Assembly: GCA_963580285.1 (NCBI GenBank)
Contig: OY757010.1
Coordinates: 62,766,406-62,830,405, forward strand
Source of the DNA: Lucinisca nassula
Taxonomy: Eukaryota; Mollusca; Bivalvia; Lucinida; Lucinidae
DNA: 64,000 nucleotides
Direction of reading: 5' to 3'
Part shown: piece by piece, positions 1-11,081 of the stretch
Layout: every line of letters starts with the position of its first letter
Numbering within the stretch: position 1 is the first letter of the stretch
Notes under the pieces: generated by a model
The model's database searches: none
Told to the model about the DNA's origin: nothing
What the model saw: the letters and a program-made list of their open reading frames with translations, nothing else
Program-made: the position numbers and the translations under genes

Positions 1-281
1 GAGCCGAGGTGTGTCCTCAGGCAAGACAAGTAATGTCACTGAACCTCCCACCCCCACACAAAAAAAAAAAAAAAAAAAAAAAATGCTAAGTGTAGAAGTA
101 GGAAAAAAGTGCCAAAGATTCAATAGACGATTAAGTGAACGATAATGCCAAACCCACATGCACATCTACAGACTAAAAATGAACAGTTTTAAAATTACAC
201 ACCTACCGGCTATGCCCGCAAAAATTCAAATTGATCTGTATAGCACTGTATAGCACGGTATTAGGTGTTGCCCACACCATC
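1..281. other. Unassigned flank with poly-A run
   Basis: No coding signal is visible. A run of about 24 A residues lies near position 60 after a C/A-rich stretch. A short local duplication (TATAGCACTGTATAGCACGG) sits near 240. The LINE 3' end begins at the right edge of this stretch. Confidence 0.5.
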
Positions 282-348
282 AGAATCAGAATTGTTACTG
301 GTGACACGTAAAATGACATTCATACACCAGGACCTGTGATTTGGGAAG

Positions 349-1992
349 TTAGTCCCTAGCTCTAACCAAAGAGGTAAATTTAGCTACACAATCATCAGCA
401 CCTTCAGCTGTCGAAATAATTGAATCGGGAAGGGCATTCCAATCTCTAATGGTTCTGGGGAAGAACGACTCTTTATAAATGTCAGTTCTTGCGCCAAGGG
501 TCTGAAACGCCAACGAATGGTGATTTCTACAGTGTCTAGCTGGAGGAACAAGGTCATCTGTTGGAATGCTGGCAGCACCCTTTAGACCTTTGTATAAAAG
601 GATTAGCCTACTGTCTTTTCTCCTTTTCTTGAGAGACTCCCATTTTAATTTTCCAAGTATTCCAGTCATGCTCCCAGTTTCAAAGCAGTAATTACCTGTT
701 ACAAATCTAGCAGCTCTATTCTGAACTTTCTCAATTTCATCGTTAAGGACCACTCCACTGGGGTCCCAGATACAACTACCATATTCCAAGATTGGGCGAA
801 CAAGACCTTTATATGCTGCCTCTTTTACATCCTGAGGGAACTGATGAAGATTTCTCCTCAGGAAACCAAGCGTTCTATTTGCCTTAGTACACATGTTGCT
901 AATATGAGTATTCCATCTCAAGTTGTGTGAGATTGTCACTCCAAGGTATTTAATGGAGTCCACATTCTCGAGGACCGTTCCCTCTAAGGTGTAAGAAGCC
1001 TCAACTTTATTAAATCTCTTCCTAGTTATCTGCATAATATTGCATTTAACTGGCTGAAATCTCATGCCCCATTTACGTGCCCAACATCCTAATCTATCTA
1101 TGTCAGCCTGAAGTTTCAATGAGTCATCTGTATCTCTAATTTCCCGGTTACAAACACAGTCATCTGCGAACAGTCTTATTTCTGAGTCAATGTCAGTGGA
1201 AATATCATTGATGTACAGGGAGAACAAAAGTGGACCAAGAACGGTCCCTTGCGGAACTCCAGACAAAACTGGAGCCCACTCCGAAGATTCACCATTAACA
1301 ACAACCCGCTGTTTTCTGTAGCAAAGAAAGGAATCTATCCATTTGAGAGTCTTTCCCCCAATTCCATAACCAAATAACTTAGATTTAAGAAGTTCATGAG
1401 GAGGGGTGTCAAAAGCCTTCTCGAAGTCCAGAATAAATGTGTCCACCTGTCCCCCTTTGTCCAAGATTTTTGCCCAGTCATTAATAACTGTGCTTAGCTG
1501 AGTTTCACAACTGTGCCTTTTCCAAAATGCATGTTGTCTGTCGGACAAAAGTTTATGTTCGTCCAAGTGGGCCATGATGTTCGAGCAGACTATATGTTCC
1601 AGCAATTTACACAGAACACAAGTCAGAGACACAGGGCGATAATTACGGGCAAGAGCCCTATCTCCTTTTTTGAAGAGTGGACAGATGTTTGCTAAGAGCC
1701 ATTCTTTGGGGATTTCACCCGTATCAAGAGACTGTTGAAACAAGTGTGCAAAAACTGGACCCAACTCATTTGCTAGTTCCCTCAGGACTCTAGGATGAAG
1801 CTCATCAGGTCCTAAGGCCTTACTGGGGTTTAAGCCTTGAAGTAATTTGATCACTCCTGCAGCTGTCACAACAATATTATTCATGAATGGGGCCGATCTT
1901 CCAGTCAATGGAACCTCCGTGAACTCAGTTTTATTAAACGCATCATTGAATTGACCAACTAGTTCCTCTGCCCTTTCAGTCTGATTCAGCAA
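349..1992 (-). CDS. LINE reverse transcriptase (ORF2 C-terminal part)
   Basis: The 547-residue frame is a non-LTR reverse transcriptase. Visible motifs are LDFEKAFD at about residues 188-195 (first catalytic Asp), SGVPQGTVLGPLLF at 244-257, and the catalytic FADD at 275-278, followed by the thumb region with KYLGV and the RRAARF-type motif usual for this group. It would copy the element RNA at a nicked chromosomal target. The first codon is TTG and the frame stays open upstream to about 2040, so this is not a genuine start. A one-base frame change near 2045 separates it from the linker that reads VNNLVGDVKANPRDFYRYINS. RT core residues look intact, but the protein cannot be made whole. Confidence 0.88.
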   Translation of the reverse strand: MLNQTERAEELVGQFNDAFNKTEFTEVPLTGRSAPFMNNIVVTAAGVIKLLQGLNPSKALGPDELHPRVLRELANELGPVFAHLFQQSLDTGEIPKEWLLANICPLFKKGDRALARNYRPVSLTCVLCKLLEHIVCSNIMAHLDEHKLLSDRQHAFWKRHSCETQLSTVINDWAKILDKGGQVDTFILDFEKAFDTPPHELLKSKLFGYGIGGKTLKWIDSFLCYRKQRVVVNGESSEWAPVLSGVPQGTVLGPLLFSLYINDISTDIDSEIRLFADDCVCNREIRDTDDSLKLQADIDRLGCWARKWGMRFQPVKCNIMQITRKRFNKVEASYTLEGTVLENVDSIKYLGVTISHNLRWNTHISNMCTKANRTLGFLRRNLHQFPQDVKEAAYKGLVRPILEYGSCIWDPSGVVLNDEIEKVQNRAARFVTGNYCFETGSMTGILGKLKWESLKKRRKDSRLILLYKGLKGAASIPTDDLVPPARHCRNHHSLAFQTLGARTDIYKESFFPRTIRDWNALPDSIISTAEGADDCVAKFTSLVRARD

Positions 1993-2241
1993 CCCAGTCC
2001 CCTCCTCTTTTATTAAGGGGCGGGATACCTTACCTGTCTTTCTTCTGGCTATTAATATATCTGTAGAAGTCTCTGGGATTTGCCTTTACATCACCTACCA
2101 AGTTATTCACATACAAATCATGCTGATTTTTTATATCAGTCTTGATTTCACGTCTCAAGTTTTCAAATTTTGTCCGAAGTTTACCACTTCCCGTCTTTTT
2201 TGCCTTTGCATGAATCTTATTCCTTCTGCGAATTTTCCTTC

Positions 2242-3090
2242 TTATCTCTGGAGTGATCCAGGGAATAGAAGATACAGACCTACTAGTTTTGAGGGGATAT
2301 GATTTTCGGCCGAAGTATGAATGAAAGAAGTTATCAAATCAAAATTCTCCTGTACAGACCGAGCATCTGAATGACCATTAAAGTAATTCTCCTTTGCACA
2401 TCTGAGTGCATCCTTCCTCATAGTTTCATAGTCACCTTTCTGATATGAGTACACCTTCCTCCGTGGTTTCTTTATTGGTGGGATGTGAATTTTTAAATAT
2501 CCGGAGACAACATCGTGGTCACTTAGTTTATCTGGGGAATGAATGTCTTCGAATTGTCCTGGCAAAGTCGTAAGGATCAGATCCAATGTGTTCCTATCAC
2601 GAGTGGGGAAGTTAACCATTTGTTCAAGACCATGATCGTTCATAATGTCAATTAATATTTGTCCTTCCGACTGACTCAGCATTGTGCCTTGTTTGCTGAG
2701 CCTGTCGGTTTGTTTGATGTTTAACGTCCCCGTCAACACTGTAAAGGTCATTTCGGAGACGTTGCTTCCAATTTTGTGGGACTTTTACCCGACATTGAGA
2801 TGAAATGACATCTCAAGCCCTGTCGCCCAATGAAACCAATAGTGTTTATTAGCATGGACGGTCCGCCTCGCACCGTGGTTCCTGGACAGGCTGAGCCTGT
2901 CGGGCCAAGCAATGTCTCTGAAGTTGAGGTCACCTAGAACATGTACAGCCGGGAGTTTTTTACCCTTATGCTGCAATTTAATGCAATCCAGTTGGTCTTT
3001 AAACAAGTGGAAGTTTTCGATTGTACCATTTGGTGGTCGATACCAATCAAGTTCACAAGCCTGTGTACCGAATACTCCATCCCGAGGCTA
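2242..3090 (-). pseudogene. LINE endonuclease domain, interrupted by a SINE
   Basis: The minus strand encodes the distal half of an endonuclease/exonuclease/phosphatase domain: a DWYRPPNG segment near 3050, LGDLNFRDIAW near 2920, and after the insertion LDLILTT and KLSDHDVV near 2550. The catalytic GDLN and SDHD motifs of LINE endonucleases are both recognisable. The two halves meet at residues DRLS, which is exactly the duplicated target sequence. Frame is lost again near 2290 before the basic linker. The N-terminal half of the domain is missing, consistent with 5' truncation. Confidence 0.8.
2709..2889 (-). repeat. SINE-A copy, 5'-truncated, with 14-bp TSD
   Basis: This is a copy of the dispersed SINE-like family called SINE-A here. 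The full-length form is about 300 bp: it begins CCCGCCCATCGGGGCTTGAAG and ends GACGTTAAACCTCAAATC plus an A-rich CAAACAAA tail. The tail lies at 2709 and the 5' part is truncated. The flanks carry the perfect direct repeat GCTGAGCCTGTCGG (2695-2708 and 2890-2903), so this copy landed in an existing LINE endonuclease. Confidence 0.88.
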
Positions 3091-4735
3091 CTTATATGTA
3101 TATTTCAGGATGGTCTATCAAAACTTAGGGACTTGTGCTGATGACAAAGTCAAAATAGGTATTTTAGCAGGCTAGCAGCCAATAGCACACAACTCTACAA
3201 GTGATAGGCAGAAATCTCTAGTTTGCAAATTCATCCGAAATTTTCTCCCTGGCCATTTATATGTAAGATTGAGGAAGATCTGATCAACCCCAAATGAGTT
3301 CTTCTAATGACAATTTCGACAAAAAGCGTTTACATCAATGAAAGGGACATAATATAAGGAGGTAAAGTAAGCCAGTTTTTAAACGAATCCAACTTTTTTA
3401 TCCCCAACCTACCCATACTAGAAACGGAATTTACGGAGCTATGCTGGACTAACTGCATGTGTTATAACTCTACCTGGCTATTTTTCAAACTCATCCAAGC
3501 TTTTATCCCCAATCTACTTAAATGTTAGTTTTTAGAAGATCAGATCAAAAGTGAAGTTCATATGCTGATTTTCAGCAACCAAGTTGGGCATAATGATATG
3601 ATTAACCCATATGGTACCGGAAACCCCTAAAGGGGTAATTGGCAAACAGTGCATGCCCAGTACAGACACCGCAGAATGCGGCGTCTGATCAGGGCCTACA
3701 CTGTTTGTAAAACGTTCAACTTGGTTTACAAAGAGATTTTGAAGAAAACACAACCAAAAAACCCTACATTTTGAAATGGACTCCTGCTATATATAAGAAG
3801 GAAGATCCATTTAATTCAAGTGGGGTTAAAAGGCCGCCCTTGCCACATTTCGATCGAACGCATCTGAGCTATCATCACTAGGCTTATTATATGTAAGTTG
3901 CATGAAGATCCGATCAAAGTAAAGGACTTATGCTGATGACAAGGTAACAAAATAGGCATTTTCAGCAATCAAGGGATTTGTCGGTTTTCGAATCTATCAT
4001 AGCTTTCATCTCCAGCTTACTGACAAGTAAGTTTCAGCATAATTCGAGAGGCTGCTGGAATGAAAAGGTCAACCAGAGCACCGCAAAGTGCAATGGTGCC
4101 AAAGCTATATAACTGGACGAAGGCATAACATATGTGGACTTTAAGACTAAATGGGTATTAAGTAAATTTTTTCACGCTGGAACTGAGTGATGGACAAAAA
4201 AAACAGTTTGGCAATGCCAAAAACTATATCCCTTTGACTTTGGCGCACGCAAGGATAGTCCTAAATTTAATCAATGCGAAGTAACTAAGAAAGGAAGAAA
4301 CGGAAATCATTTCTGCATGTGACAGACTGTTTTGACCTCATGCACATTGCTATGAAGCTTCATCCAGATATTGCATAATCTAATAAAACACTTAATAAAA
4401 GGGAAGTGACTAAGAGAGCGAGACAGAAATCATTTTGTATGTGACAGGCCATCCTGACCTTATACACTTCGCCATGATGTTTCATCTATACAAATTCTGA
4501 ATATCCATGTCGCTCCGATGCCCCCATCGTTTCAATTTAACTTTCGGTTTGGGAGTTGTCATTGAAATAATTTCAAGATGGCCGACAAGGCAGATATCGG
4601 AACTATTTAGCAATAATTCTTATTCTCGAGTCGCCCTGATAAATCCCGTCAAGTTCCAGCTCAACCCAAGATGTCAGAAGAATTCCAAGATGGCTGCCAT
4701 TGTGGCCACTTTGGATATAGCATCGCAAGCTGTAG
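3091..4735. other. Gene-free stretch with degenerate repeats
   Basis: No credible gene is present. Degenerate units recur (for example phrases resembling GATCCGATCAAAGTAAAGGA at about 3100, 3530 and 3910, and a tandem pair at about 4250 and 4395 containing AAATCATTT and TGTGACAG). A hairpin MITE fragment lies within it and is listed separately. Confidence 0.6.
3604..3725. repeat. Hairpin MITE fragment (GCGGCGTCTGATC family)
   Basis: It begins TAACCCATATGG and contains a central inverted repeat around GCAGAATGCGGCGTCTGATC flanked by AAACAGTG and CACTGTTT. Related copies lie at about 9640, 33600, 33970 and 44490. This is a non-autonomous foldback family; no transposase is seen. Confidence 0.6.
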
Positions 4736-4736
4736 T

Positions 4737-5025
4737 TTGTTTGTTTGATTTTAGGTTTAACATCCCCGTCATCACTATATATGTCATTTTGGAGACGCTG
4801 CTTCCAATTTTGTGGGACTTTTACCTGACACTGAGATGAAATGACATCTCAAGCTCTGTCGCCCAATGAAACCAACAGCGTTAGTAAGCATGGAAGGTCC
4901 ATCTTGCACCACTTTCCCTGGACAGGCTTAGACCCTCTAAGCGGTTCATGTGCAGTTGGTTTCAGCTCTGCATGGAAACATCATACAGCCCAATCTATTT
5001 CTTCAAGCCCAGGTGAGCAGGGGTG
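4737..5025 (-). repeat. SINE-A copy, near full length
   Basis: A-rich tail at 4737 (TTTGTTTGATTTTAGG on plus), body with the diagnostic segments for the family (GGAGACGCTGCTTCC, ACATCTCAAGC, CTCTAAGCGG) and the head ending CTTCAAGCCC near 5015. Moderately diverged from the other copies. Confidence 0.8.
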
Positions 5026-5276
5026 GAGGATCGCAATACTTTATGCAATTCTGAATCTCCCAGTCGCCCCTATGGCCACTATCAAGTGTCAGCTCATCTG
5101 ACGAGATGTTTAATACTGTTTTGATAGGATTAAAGCAATTCTGAATCTTGGACCTGAATTCAATAAGCACGGCCCATTGACCTACTGTCCTTGCGTGTAC
5201 CTGCATTCCTCAGAGTTGTAAATGGTAAATTGTAGAACATAGCAAGGGGTATAACTCAACTCGACAAGTTGTTCCG

Positions 5277-5832
5277 CCCTCGCCCATCGGGGCTTGAAGA
5301 AATAGATAGGCTGCATGATGCGACAACGCAGATTTGTTTGATTTGAGGTTTAACGTCCCCGTCAACACTATAAAGGTCATTTTGGAGACGTTGCTTCCAA
5401 TTTTGTGGGACTTTTACCCGACATTGAGATGAAATGACATCTCAAGCCCTGTCGCCCAATGAAACCAATAGGGTTTATTAGCATGGACGGTCCGCCTCGC
5501 ACCGCGGTTCCTGGACAGGCTTAGATCCTCTAAGCGGTTTACCAGTACTAGTGTGCAGGCCAGATTCAGCTCTGCGTGGAAGCATCATGCAGCCCATATA
5601 TTTCTTCAAGCCCCTATGGGCGACAACGCAGAGCTGAGTATGACCACACATGAGTACTGGTAAACCGCTTAGAGGATCTAAGCTTGCCCAGGCAAATCGG
5701 TACGAATTGGACCTTCCATGCTTATAAACCCTATTGGTTTCATTCGGGTAAAATGTCCCACAAAATTGAAACGTCTCCAAAATGACCTATACAGTGTTGA
5801 TGGGAATATTAAACCTCACACCAAACAAACAA
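5277..5832 (+). repeat. SINE-A copy split by a second SINE-A
   Basis: The head (CGCCCATCGGGGCTTGAAG) lies at 5278-5331. After the inner insertion the copy resumes at about 5632 with AGCTGAGTATGACC and runs to the tail CCAAACAAACAAATCC near 5830. The outer copy is diverged and has lost a segment around CATTCGGGTAAAATG. Confidence 0.85.
5332..5619 (-). repeat. SINE-A copy nested inside a SINE-A
   Basis: Full-length minus-strand copy bounded by the direct repeat GCGACAACGCAG (5320-5331 and 5620-5631). The repeat is a 12-bp target-site duplication of the outer SINE. Tail TTTGTTTGATTTGAGG at the left end, head CTTCAAGCCCCTATGGG at the right end. Confidence 0.9.
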
Positions 5833-6411
5833 ATCCACGAGTTATGGATCCTTGGAACTGAATCCTGTATGATCAACACATCAACCCACTGCCCATGTGT
5901 GTACTATGCATCAACTGTGTAACACTCACAGTTGTGGAGAAAAGTGAGACGAAAAATGTGCTCTCAAGTTCGTTGTTTATGTAATTGCCTTCCACAGTTT
6001 GGCAATCTGCATATCATTTTCATTTATCAAATGATACATGCGCGTCTATTCAATAATATATAAGGACTTATTTTTCTTGAAACATAGGAGTGATTGGTCA
6101 GTACAGGACTTCAGTTTGTCGGTTTACATAAGAAGGTGAGACTTGAAAAGTCATTACCTTCTAAAAACTGGGGTTTATGGGGGTATACCTTATTTTTCTT
6201 ATTTCTCCTCTAAGACATATAGGTTAATGGCACTCGTTAGACACCCCTCAATGGGGCAGTTCTAGCGAGTACGCACAACATATCTTTTTGGTATAAATAA
6301 ATGTTCATTTCGGAGATATGAAAAAAATCACTTTGCTGGATACCAACTCGGTAATCAAGCCATCAGTGTTATAGTTACTGGCAAGGCATATATATATCTG
6401 TCTTAAATAAC
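5833..6411. other. Gene-free stretch with truncated foldback copy
   Basis: From about 6150 to 6285 lies a decayed copy of the foldback family best seen at 32648-32914. It has CTTATTTTTCTTATTTCT, an ACTCGTTAG arm, and the complementary arm CTAGCGAGTACGCACAAC. The rest shows no gene. It includes the 3' flank of the zinc-finger gene, where I find no canonical AATAAA on the minus strand. Confidence 0.55.
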
Positions 6412-8624
6412 TTAGCTAAAGCCCAGTTTATTATGTGTTTTCATATGCTTCTTTAAATTTCCATTGAGTGCACAGCTGTAACTGCACAGGCTACACGTAT
6501 ATGGTTTTTCACCTGTATGACATCTCTCATGAACCACTGTAGCTTGTCTTGTGTAGAACCCTTTCCCACAATAAGAACAAAAATATGTATACTCCTTGGT
6601 ATGTCGTTTTTTATGCTCTGTCAAACCTTGTATCCTCTTGAAAGCTGCTTGACACTGATCACATTTATAATCTTTTATTTCTTTATGAACTGTTTCATGC
6701 CTTTTCAGGATGTCAGGAGTTCTGAAAGATTTATTACATTTGGAGCAGGCGTAAGGTTTTTCAGATTGTGCCTGGTGGTAATATTTTATATGAAATGTCA
6801 ATCCACTGTATCCTTTAAATATTTTTGGACACTGAGGACAATAGAAGCTTTCGCGTATTGCAGCATGTTTGTTCTTTTTATGAGAGTAAAGACTCCCAAA
6901 GCCAGAAAAGGTGAGACCACATTCATCACACATATACGGTTCCTCACCAGTATGCTTTCTGTAATGCTCTTTAAGTTTTCGATACTCAATGTAGCTTTTA
7001 CCACATATATCACACTCGTGGCTTTTCTCCTTCAAGTGGTACTTCAAGTGTATTTTGTAATTACCAGTTAAACCACACAAAAAGACTTTACCACAATATT
7101 CACAGACATGCTTACATTTTCCTTCTTCTAAATGTTTGTCAAAGTTTTTCTGGTATTTGAATGTATGTTCACAGTCCTTGCAATAGATGTCAACCTTTTT
7201 ATTCTTATCGCTTTCTTTTTTGATACTACCTTCTGAACTTTCATGTTTGGTTTTCTTTCTCTTTCTGTCCGGGAAAGACTTAGGCCTTTCTAATTTTACA
7301 TTTTGCTTGTCTGTTCCTAGTTCTGAAATGAAACTGCCTTCTTTGTTCTGCTTACTCATTCTGGTGTTTTTCTTCAAACTGATCTTCTTTAAACTGATGT
7401 TTGTTTTGTTACCAGCAGGAGCTATGCTCCTTTTCCTACTATTATTGGCAGCATAATTAATTATTTTATTAATCTCAGTTTTTGTGTTTGCTAAAATACC
7501 AATTGGTTGTTCTGTATTTACTCTAGTAGCTATACGGGTGTGTCTGAACCTCGTATTCTTAATACTTAAATTAAGCTCATTATTATTTTTGCACAGTTTA
7601 TCTTTACGCAAGATCTTTTCGGTACCTTTAATAAAGTCACTATTAATTTTAATTATTTTGGTTTCCTGCTTTGTTTCCAAAAGATTGTTTGAACAACTTT
7701 CCTCTGCCACACATTTTGAATCATTATAGATATCAATTCTGTTAAGGCAAATATTTTCAACACCAGAAGCTTGTTTAGTTTCACTACCCATTTCGGTATC
7801 ATTAGATTTACAATTTAGGCCAATTTTACCCAGCCTATTTTCGTCAACTAGTAATTCTGTGCACAAATTATCAATGGGTTGATATTGCTGCAAATCATTC
7901 CTAAAGTTTTTGGCTGAGCTGTTTTCTGAAACGTTCTGAGTATTGGAGGGTGGATCTACATGAAATTTCTTCAGGTTTTCAACATCCAAACATGAAAATG
8001 ACTCAGTGTCAAACTGCTTTTCTGTATTTTGCGGCCCATCCTGTGTGTAACTGTGAATATAACTTTCCACTCTAGCACTTCTTTGTTCATATGATGCATT
8101 ATAATCAACAGTATCCTGTAAACCATCTTCAGTCGAATGTGTGCAATTTTTCAACACAGTGTCATTCTGAATTGGCTCATTTAAACCATTCTTGATTTGG
8201 ACTGTTGTATAACCTGTCACATCCCCACATCTAGAAACACCAAATTCGGTGTTTCTGTCTTCTTCTGCAGCCTGTTTAAAACCAGAGGCGCGGCCATGAT
8301 TTTCAGTAGCAGAACAGTGTGAAGCACTTGGACCAGCGGAATTTGTTTTTCCAACATGTTTATCGAAGCTACCCGTGTGTCCTTTATTGTCTTTAATTTG
8401 TATGAAATCACCAACCTCTGGTCTTCCCACAATATTAATATTGCAAGTTTCTTTTAATCTCCTACCAACTGTTTCTATCTGTCTAGAAGCAAATTCAATC
8501 GTTTCATTATTCCCAAGACAGTCAATTCCAGCTACTTCAGGACTGTAGCAAGGCTGTAGTAGATTTGTTTCACTGTCGATACTCCTCTCTTTCTGAACAA
8601 TGTAGCTGCTTTCAGATGGTGCAT
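6412..8624 (-). CDS. C2H2 zinc-finger protein, 3'-terminal exon
   Basis: Likely a nuclear DNA-binding protein. The C-terminal third carries eight C2H2 fingers preceded by one degenerate C2HC finger. Counting from the GTG at 8430, the fingers fall at about residues 417-439 (C2HC), 443-465, 473-493, 501-522, 531-552, 562-582, 590-610, 618-638 and 646-666. Krueppel-type linkers TGEEPY and TGEKPY are present, and a basic PDRKRKKTKH stretch near 387-396 could be a nuclear signal. The N-terminal two thirds are low in recognisable domains and rich in Asn, Lys and Ser. No ATG starts this frame at 8430. It stays open for about 64 further codons to a good splice acceptor (TTTTCATTTCTAG on the minus strand, ending at 8625), so this is a last coding exon. 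The first codon is split by the intron and earlier exons are not identified. The stop is TAA at 6412. No target gene is known. It is the only clear host gene in the window. Confidence 0.85.
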
Positions 8625-8660
8625 CTAGAAATGAAAATTGAAGAGCATGAGCATAAACCT
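8625..8660 (-). other. Predicted splice acceptor and polypyrimidine tract
   Basis: Read on the minus strand, a pyrimidine-rich CTCTTCAATTTTCATTTCTAG immediately precedes the open frame of the zinc-finger exon. The frame is open right up to the AG, which supports a real exon boundary over a start codon at 8430. Confidence 0.65.
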
Positions 8661-9147
8661 AAATGGCTGTAAATTTGTAAGGATGTGAATTAAGGAGCAT
8701 TCACAGCCTCAGTGCATTTACAGGACACCCCTGCAGTTGGCTACTGAGATGCAATGTTGTTCAAAACTCAATGAATACATTGACACACGCGACGTAACAA
8801 GATGATAAAGTGATGTCAGATTGAACGTCCGTTCTCCCCAATATGATTAGACGATGACGACCTTTTTATGACCCTCTTCTGCTGTTAATAGAAAAACTGT
8901 ATACAGCTGATTTCTTGTTTCAGTTTAATCTAAACAATGATTTTATCGACACATAATTAAGCGAAAATAATGCAAATATACGTAATAAAGGTAACTTATT
9001 TAAGGTTCATGGAAGTATGAACAACATCGAATCATGAGCAAAGTTTAGTGAACCCCTTCACAGAATCGAGTCATGAGCAAACTAAACCCCAAAGGTGTTC
9101 ACTTAAACCTTTGCCGTGTCGCATTGTTGATCATACTTCAATAATTG
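8661..9147. other. Probable intron or upstream flank, no gene seen
   Basis: No open frame with recognisable content. It is AT-rich and, if the acceptor is real, is intron of the zinc-finger gene. A short direct repeat around GAATCATGAGCAAA and GAGTCATGAGCAAACTAAA lies near 9030-9085. Confidence 0.45.
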
Positions 9148-9434
9148 TTTGTTTTGTTTGTTTGTTTCGCCCCCGTCAACATCGTTTAGGTCATTTTGGA
9201 GACGTTGCTTCCAATGTTTTTGGACTTTTACCCGACAATGAGATGAAAGGACATCTCAACCCCTGTCACCCAATGAAACTAAAGAGTTTATATGCACTGA
9301 ACGGTCCGACTCGCACCAATTTGCCTGGGTACCTTTTCCTGTCTAAGCAGTTTACAGTGTGCGGTCAGTTTCAGCTCCGTGTGGAAGTATCATGCAGCTC
9401 GGTCTATTTCTTGAAGCCCTGATGAGCGGGGGCT
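9148..9434 (-). repeat. SINE-A copy, near full length
   Basis: TTTGTTTGTTTCGCCCCCGTC at the tail side, family core GGAGACGTTGCTTCCAA, and head CTTGAAGCCCTGATGAGCGG. The GTTTAAC segment is eroded. Confidence 0.8.
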
Positions 9435-9559
9435 ATAAAATGAATGTTTAAAACTATCAACCATTCTTTAATAATTGCCCTTGCTTCTGAGATGAAACAT
9501 TTTAACCATCTTTCTTCACACATTGGTGGTGGACAAATGATCATATGAAGTTGTCATTA

Positions 9560-9690
9560 ACCCTTATCCTGCTGAATAAATTAATTTTGCTGCATCTATT
9601 TCAGACAAACCACGCGGTGTATGTAATCTTCAAATTTACAAACTCAATGACAAACAGTGTAGATTCTAACCCGAAGCCATCTGATCATGA
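9560..9690. repeat. Hairpin MITE fragment
   Basis: TTAACCCTTATCC at the left and an AAACAGTGTAGATTC / GATCTCTACTGTTTG inverted pair at the right identify it as a diverged member of the family seen at 3604 and 33966. Confidence 0.5.
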
Positions 9691-9711
9691 TCTCTACTGT
9701 TTGGAACGTTA

Positions 9712-9832
9712 TTTGTTCGTTTGATTTGAGGTTCAACGTCCAACATTGCTTCCAATTATGTGGGTCTTTTACCCGACATTGGAATTTATTATTGACATCT
9801 CAAGCCCCGTCGCCCAACGAAACCAATAGGAA
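9712..9832 (-). repeat. SINE-A fragment with internal deletion
   Basis: Tail-side segment TTTGATTTGAGGTTCAACGTCC is joined directly to ACATTGCTTCCAATT, then runs to CCCAACGAAACCAATAGG. Internal bases and the 5' half are missing. Confidence 0.75.
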
Positions 9833-9869
9833 AGTCAGGAAAGGGGAATCATCCTCACAAGAAATAATG

Positions 9870-10620
9870 TAATTATGTTAGCTGTTTTTTCATGAGGAAT
9901 CCATATATTAAATTAAAAACCCCAACATACATGGCTTTAAAGGTATGATATGCATCACAAAGCATGCAATATACAAATGTCCCAAGTTACAGAGAGCCAT
10001 AACTCATTAATTAGTTTTCTGATATTTTTCAAAAGTTAATCAAGTCATATAATCATCACTAACATTCCAATCCATACATCAACTTTCAAGGCTAAAGCTT
10101 TAACAGTTTTTGAGATATGCGCTAGCAAGACTGCATCAATATTTTTTCAAAGGGACATACCACAAAAAAGGAGCAAAATCTTGACAAGAAAAAATGAGTT
10201 TCAGCTGTACTTTTCATAAGGAATCCATATATGAAATTTCAAAACCCTTACATACATGGTTCTAAAGTTATGATATGCATCACAAAGTATGCTGTGTACA
10301 AATGCCGAAGGTTACAATGATGAAGTATTTTTTTTTTTTTTTTTAATTTCTTAACCAAATAACAGACAAACAAACCAAAACCTATATGCCCCCGCATCCT
10401 TGTTTCCGGGGGAATAAAAATAACCAGGTTATGTACTTATCACTCGCAATCAACTCATCAACTTTCAAGGTTCTAGCTTTAATAGTTTTTGGGATATTTT
10501 GCTGACAAGGTTTCATCCATTTTTTGTTCAAATGACCGTAACTCAGGAAAGGGGAAATATCCTGACGGAGAAAAAATAAGTGTCAATTATTTTTTTTCAT
10601 GACGGGTATGTCCCCAGGTG
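9870..10620. repeat. Diverged relative of the 44.9-49.2 kb array
   Basis: Contains TCATGAGGAATCCATATAT twice, TTTTCAAAAGTTAATCAAG, CATACATGG and TATGATATGCA, which are units of the large array, plus GCCCCCGCATCC and a poly-T run at about 10327. No coding capacity. Confidence 0.65.
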
Positions 10621-11081
10621 ACGATTTGGGATTCCACGATTTTGGAATTTTGAAACCCCTTTGCACAATGAGCACATATGGCTGACAGAAGTTTGCTCAA
10701 GGAACATTTCAATAAAAGTTTTGTTACGATATCTAAAAAGGTTTTGTCAGTAAATGCCATTTTTATAAGTCTTTGGAAACCCTATGTTGTCATAGAAACC
10801 AAACATAAACATGAGGGCCATGATGGCCCTGGATCGCTCACCTGATCCATAGTGTAACAAGTGGGCCAAAGGAAGGACCATTATTGGCCCCAGGGCTTTA
10901 ATGTGCATAATGTTGAGGGAGATCTTAAAGATGAAGTTCATACCAAACAACAACAAAGGCTATAATTTGAACAATCTTGGCAAAGGTCCACTAGATGAAG
11001 TTACACACCAAATATCAATGACCTGGGCCTTGCGGTTTCAGAGAAGAAGATTTTTTTAAAGATATTCTCTACATAATGTAA

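Larger units (their letters stand above)
282..3090 (-). mobile_element. Jockey/CR1-type LINE, 5'-truncated and decayed
   Basis: Read on the minus strand, this non-LTR retrotransposon runs from part of an apurinic-like endonuclease (around 3090 to 2400), through a basic linker (around 2300 to 2050), into a long reverse transcriptase frame and a short 3' UTR. The 3' terminus (CAATTCTGATTCTGAT on the minus strand) recurs in fragments near 55.7-56.9 kb, which helps place the end. The body carries at least two frameshifts (near 2290 and 2045) and a SINE insertion in the endonuclease, so it is dead. Clade assignment to the Jockey/CR1 supergroup is from motif resemblance and is not certain. Confidence 0.85.

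Noticed and set aside
349..1992. Functional single-copy RT gene
   Set aside because: The TTG first codon, frame break near 2045, SINE-split endonuclease and scattered 3'-end copies show it is a dead LINE.
6517..7071. 184-residue plus-strand frame opposite the zinc-finger exon
   Set aside because: It is the antisense of Cys/His-rich finger codons and has no independent signal.
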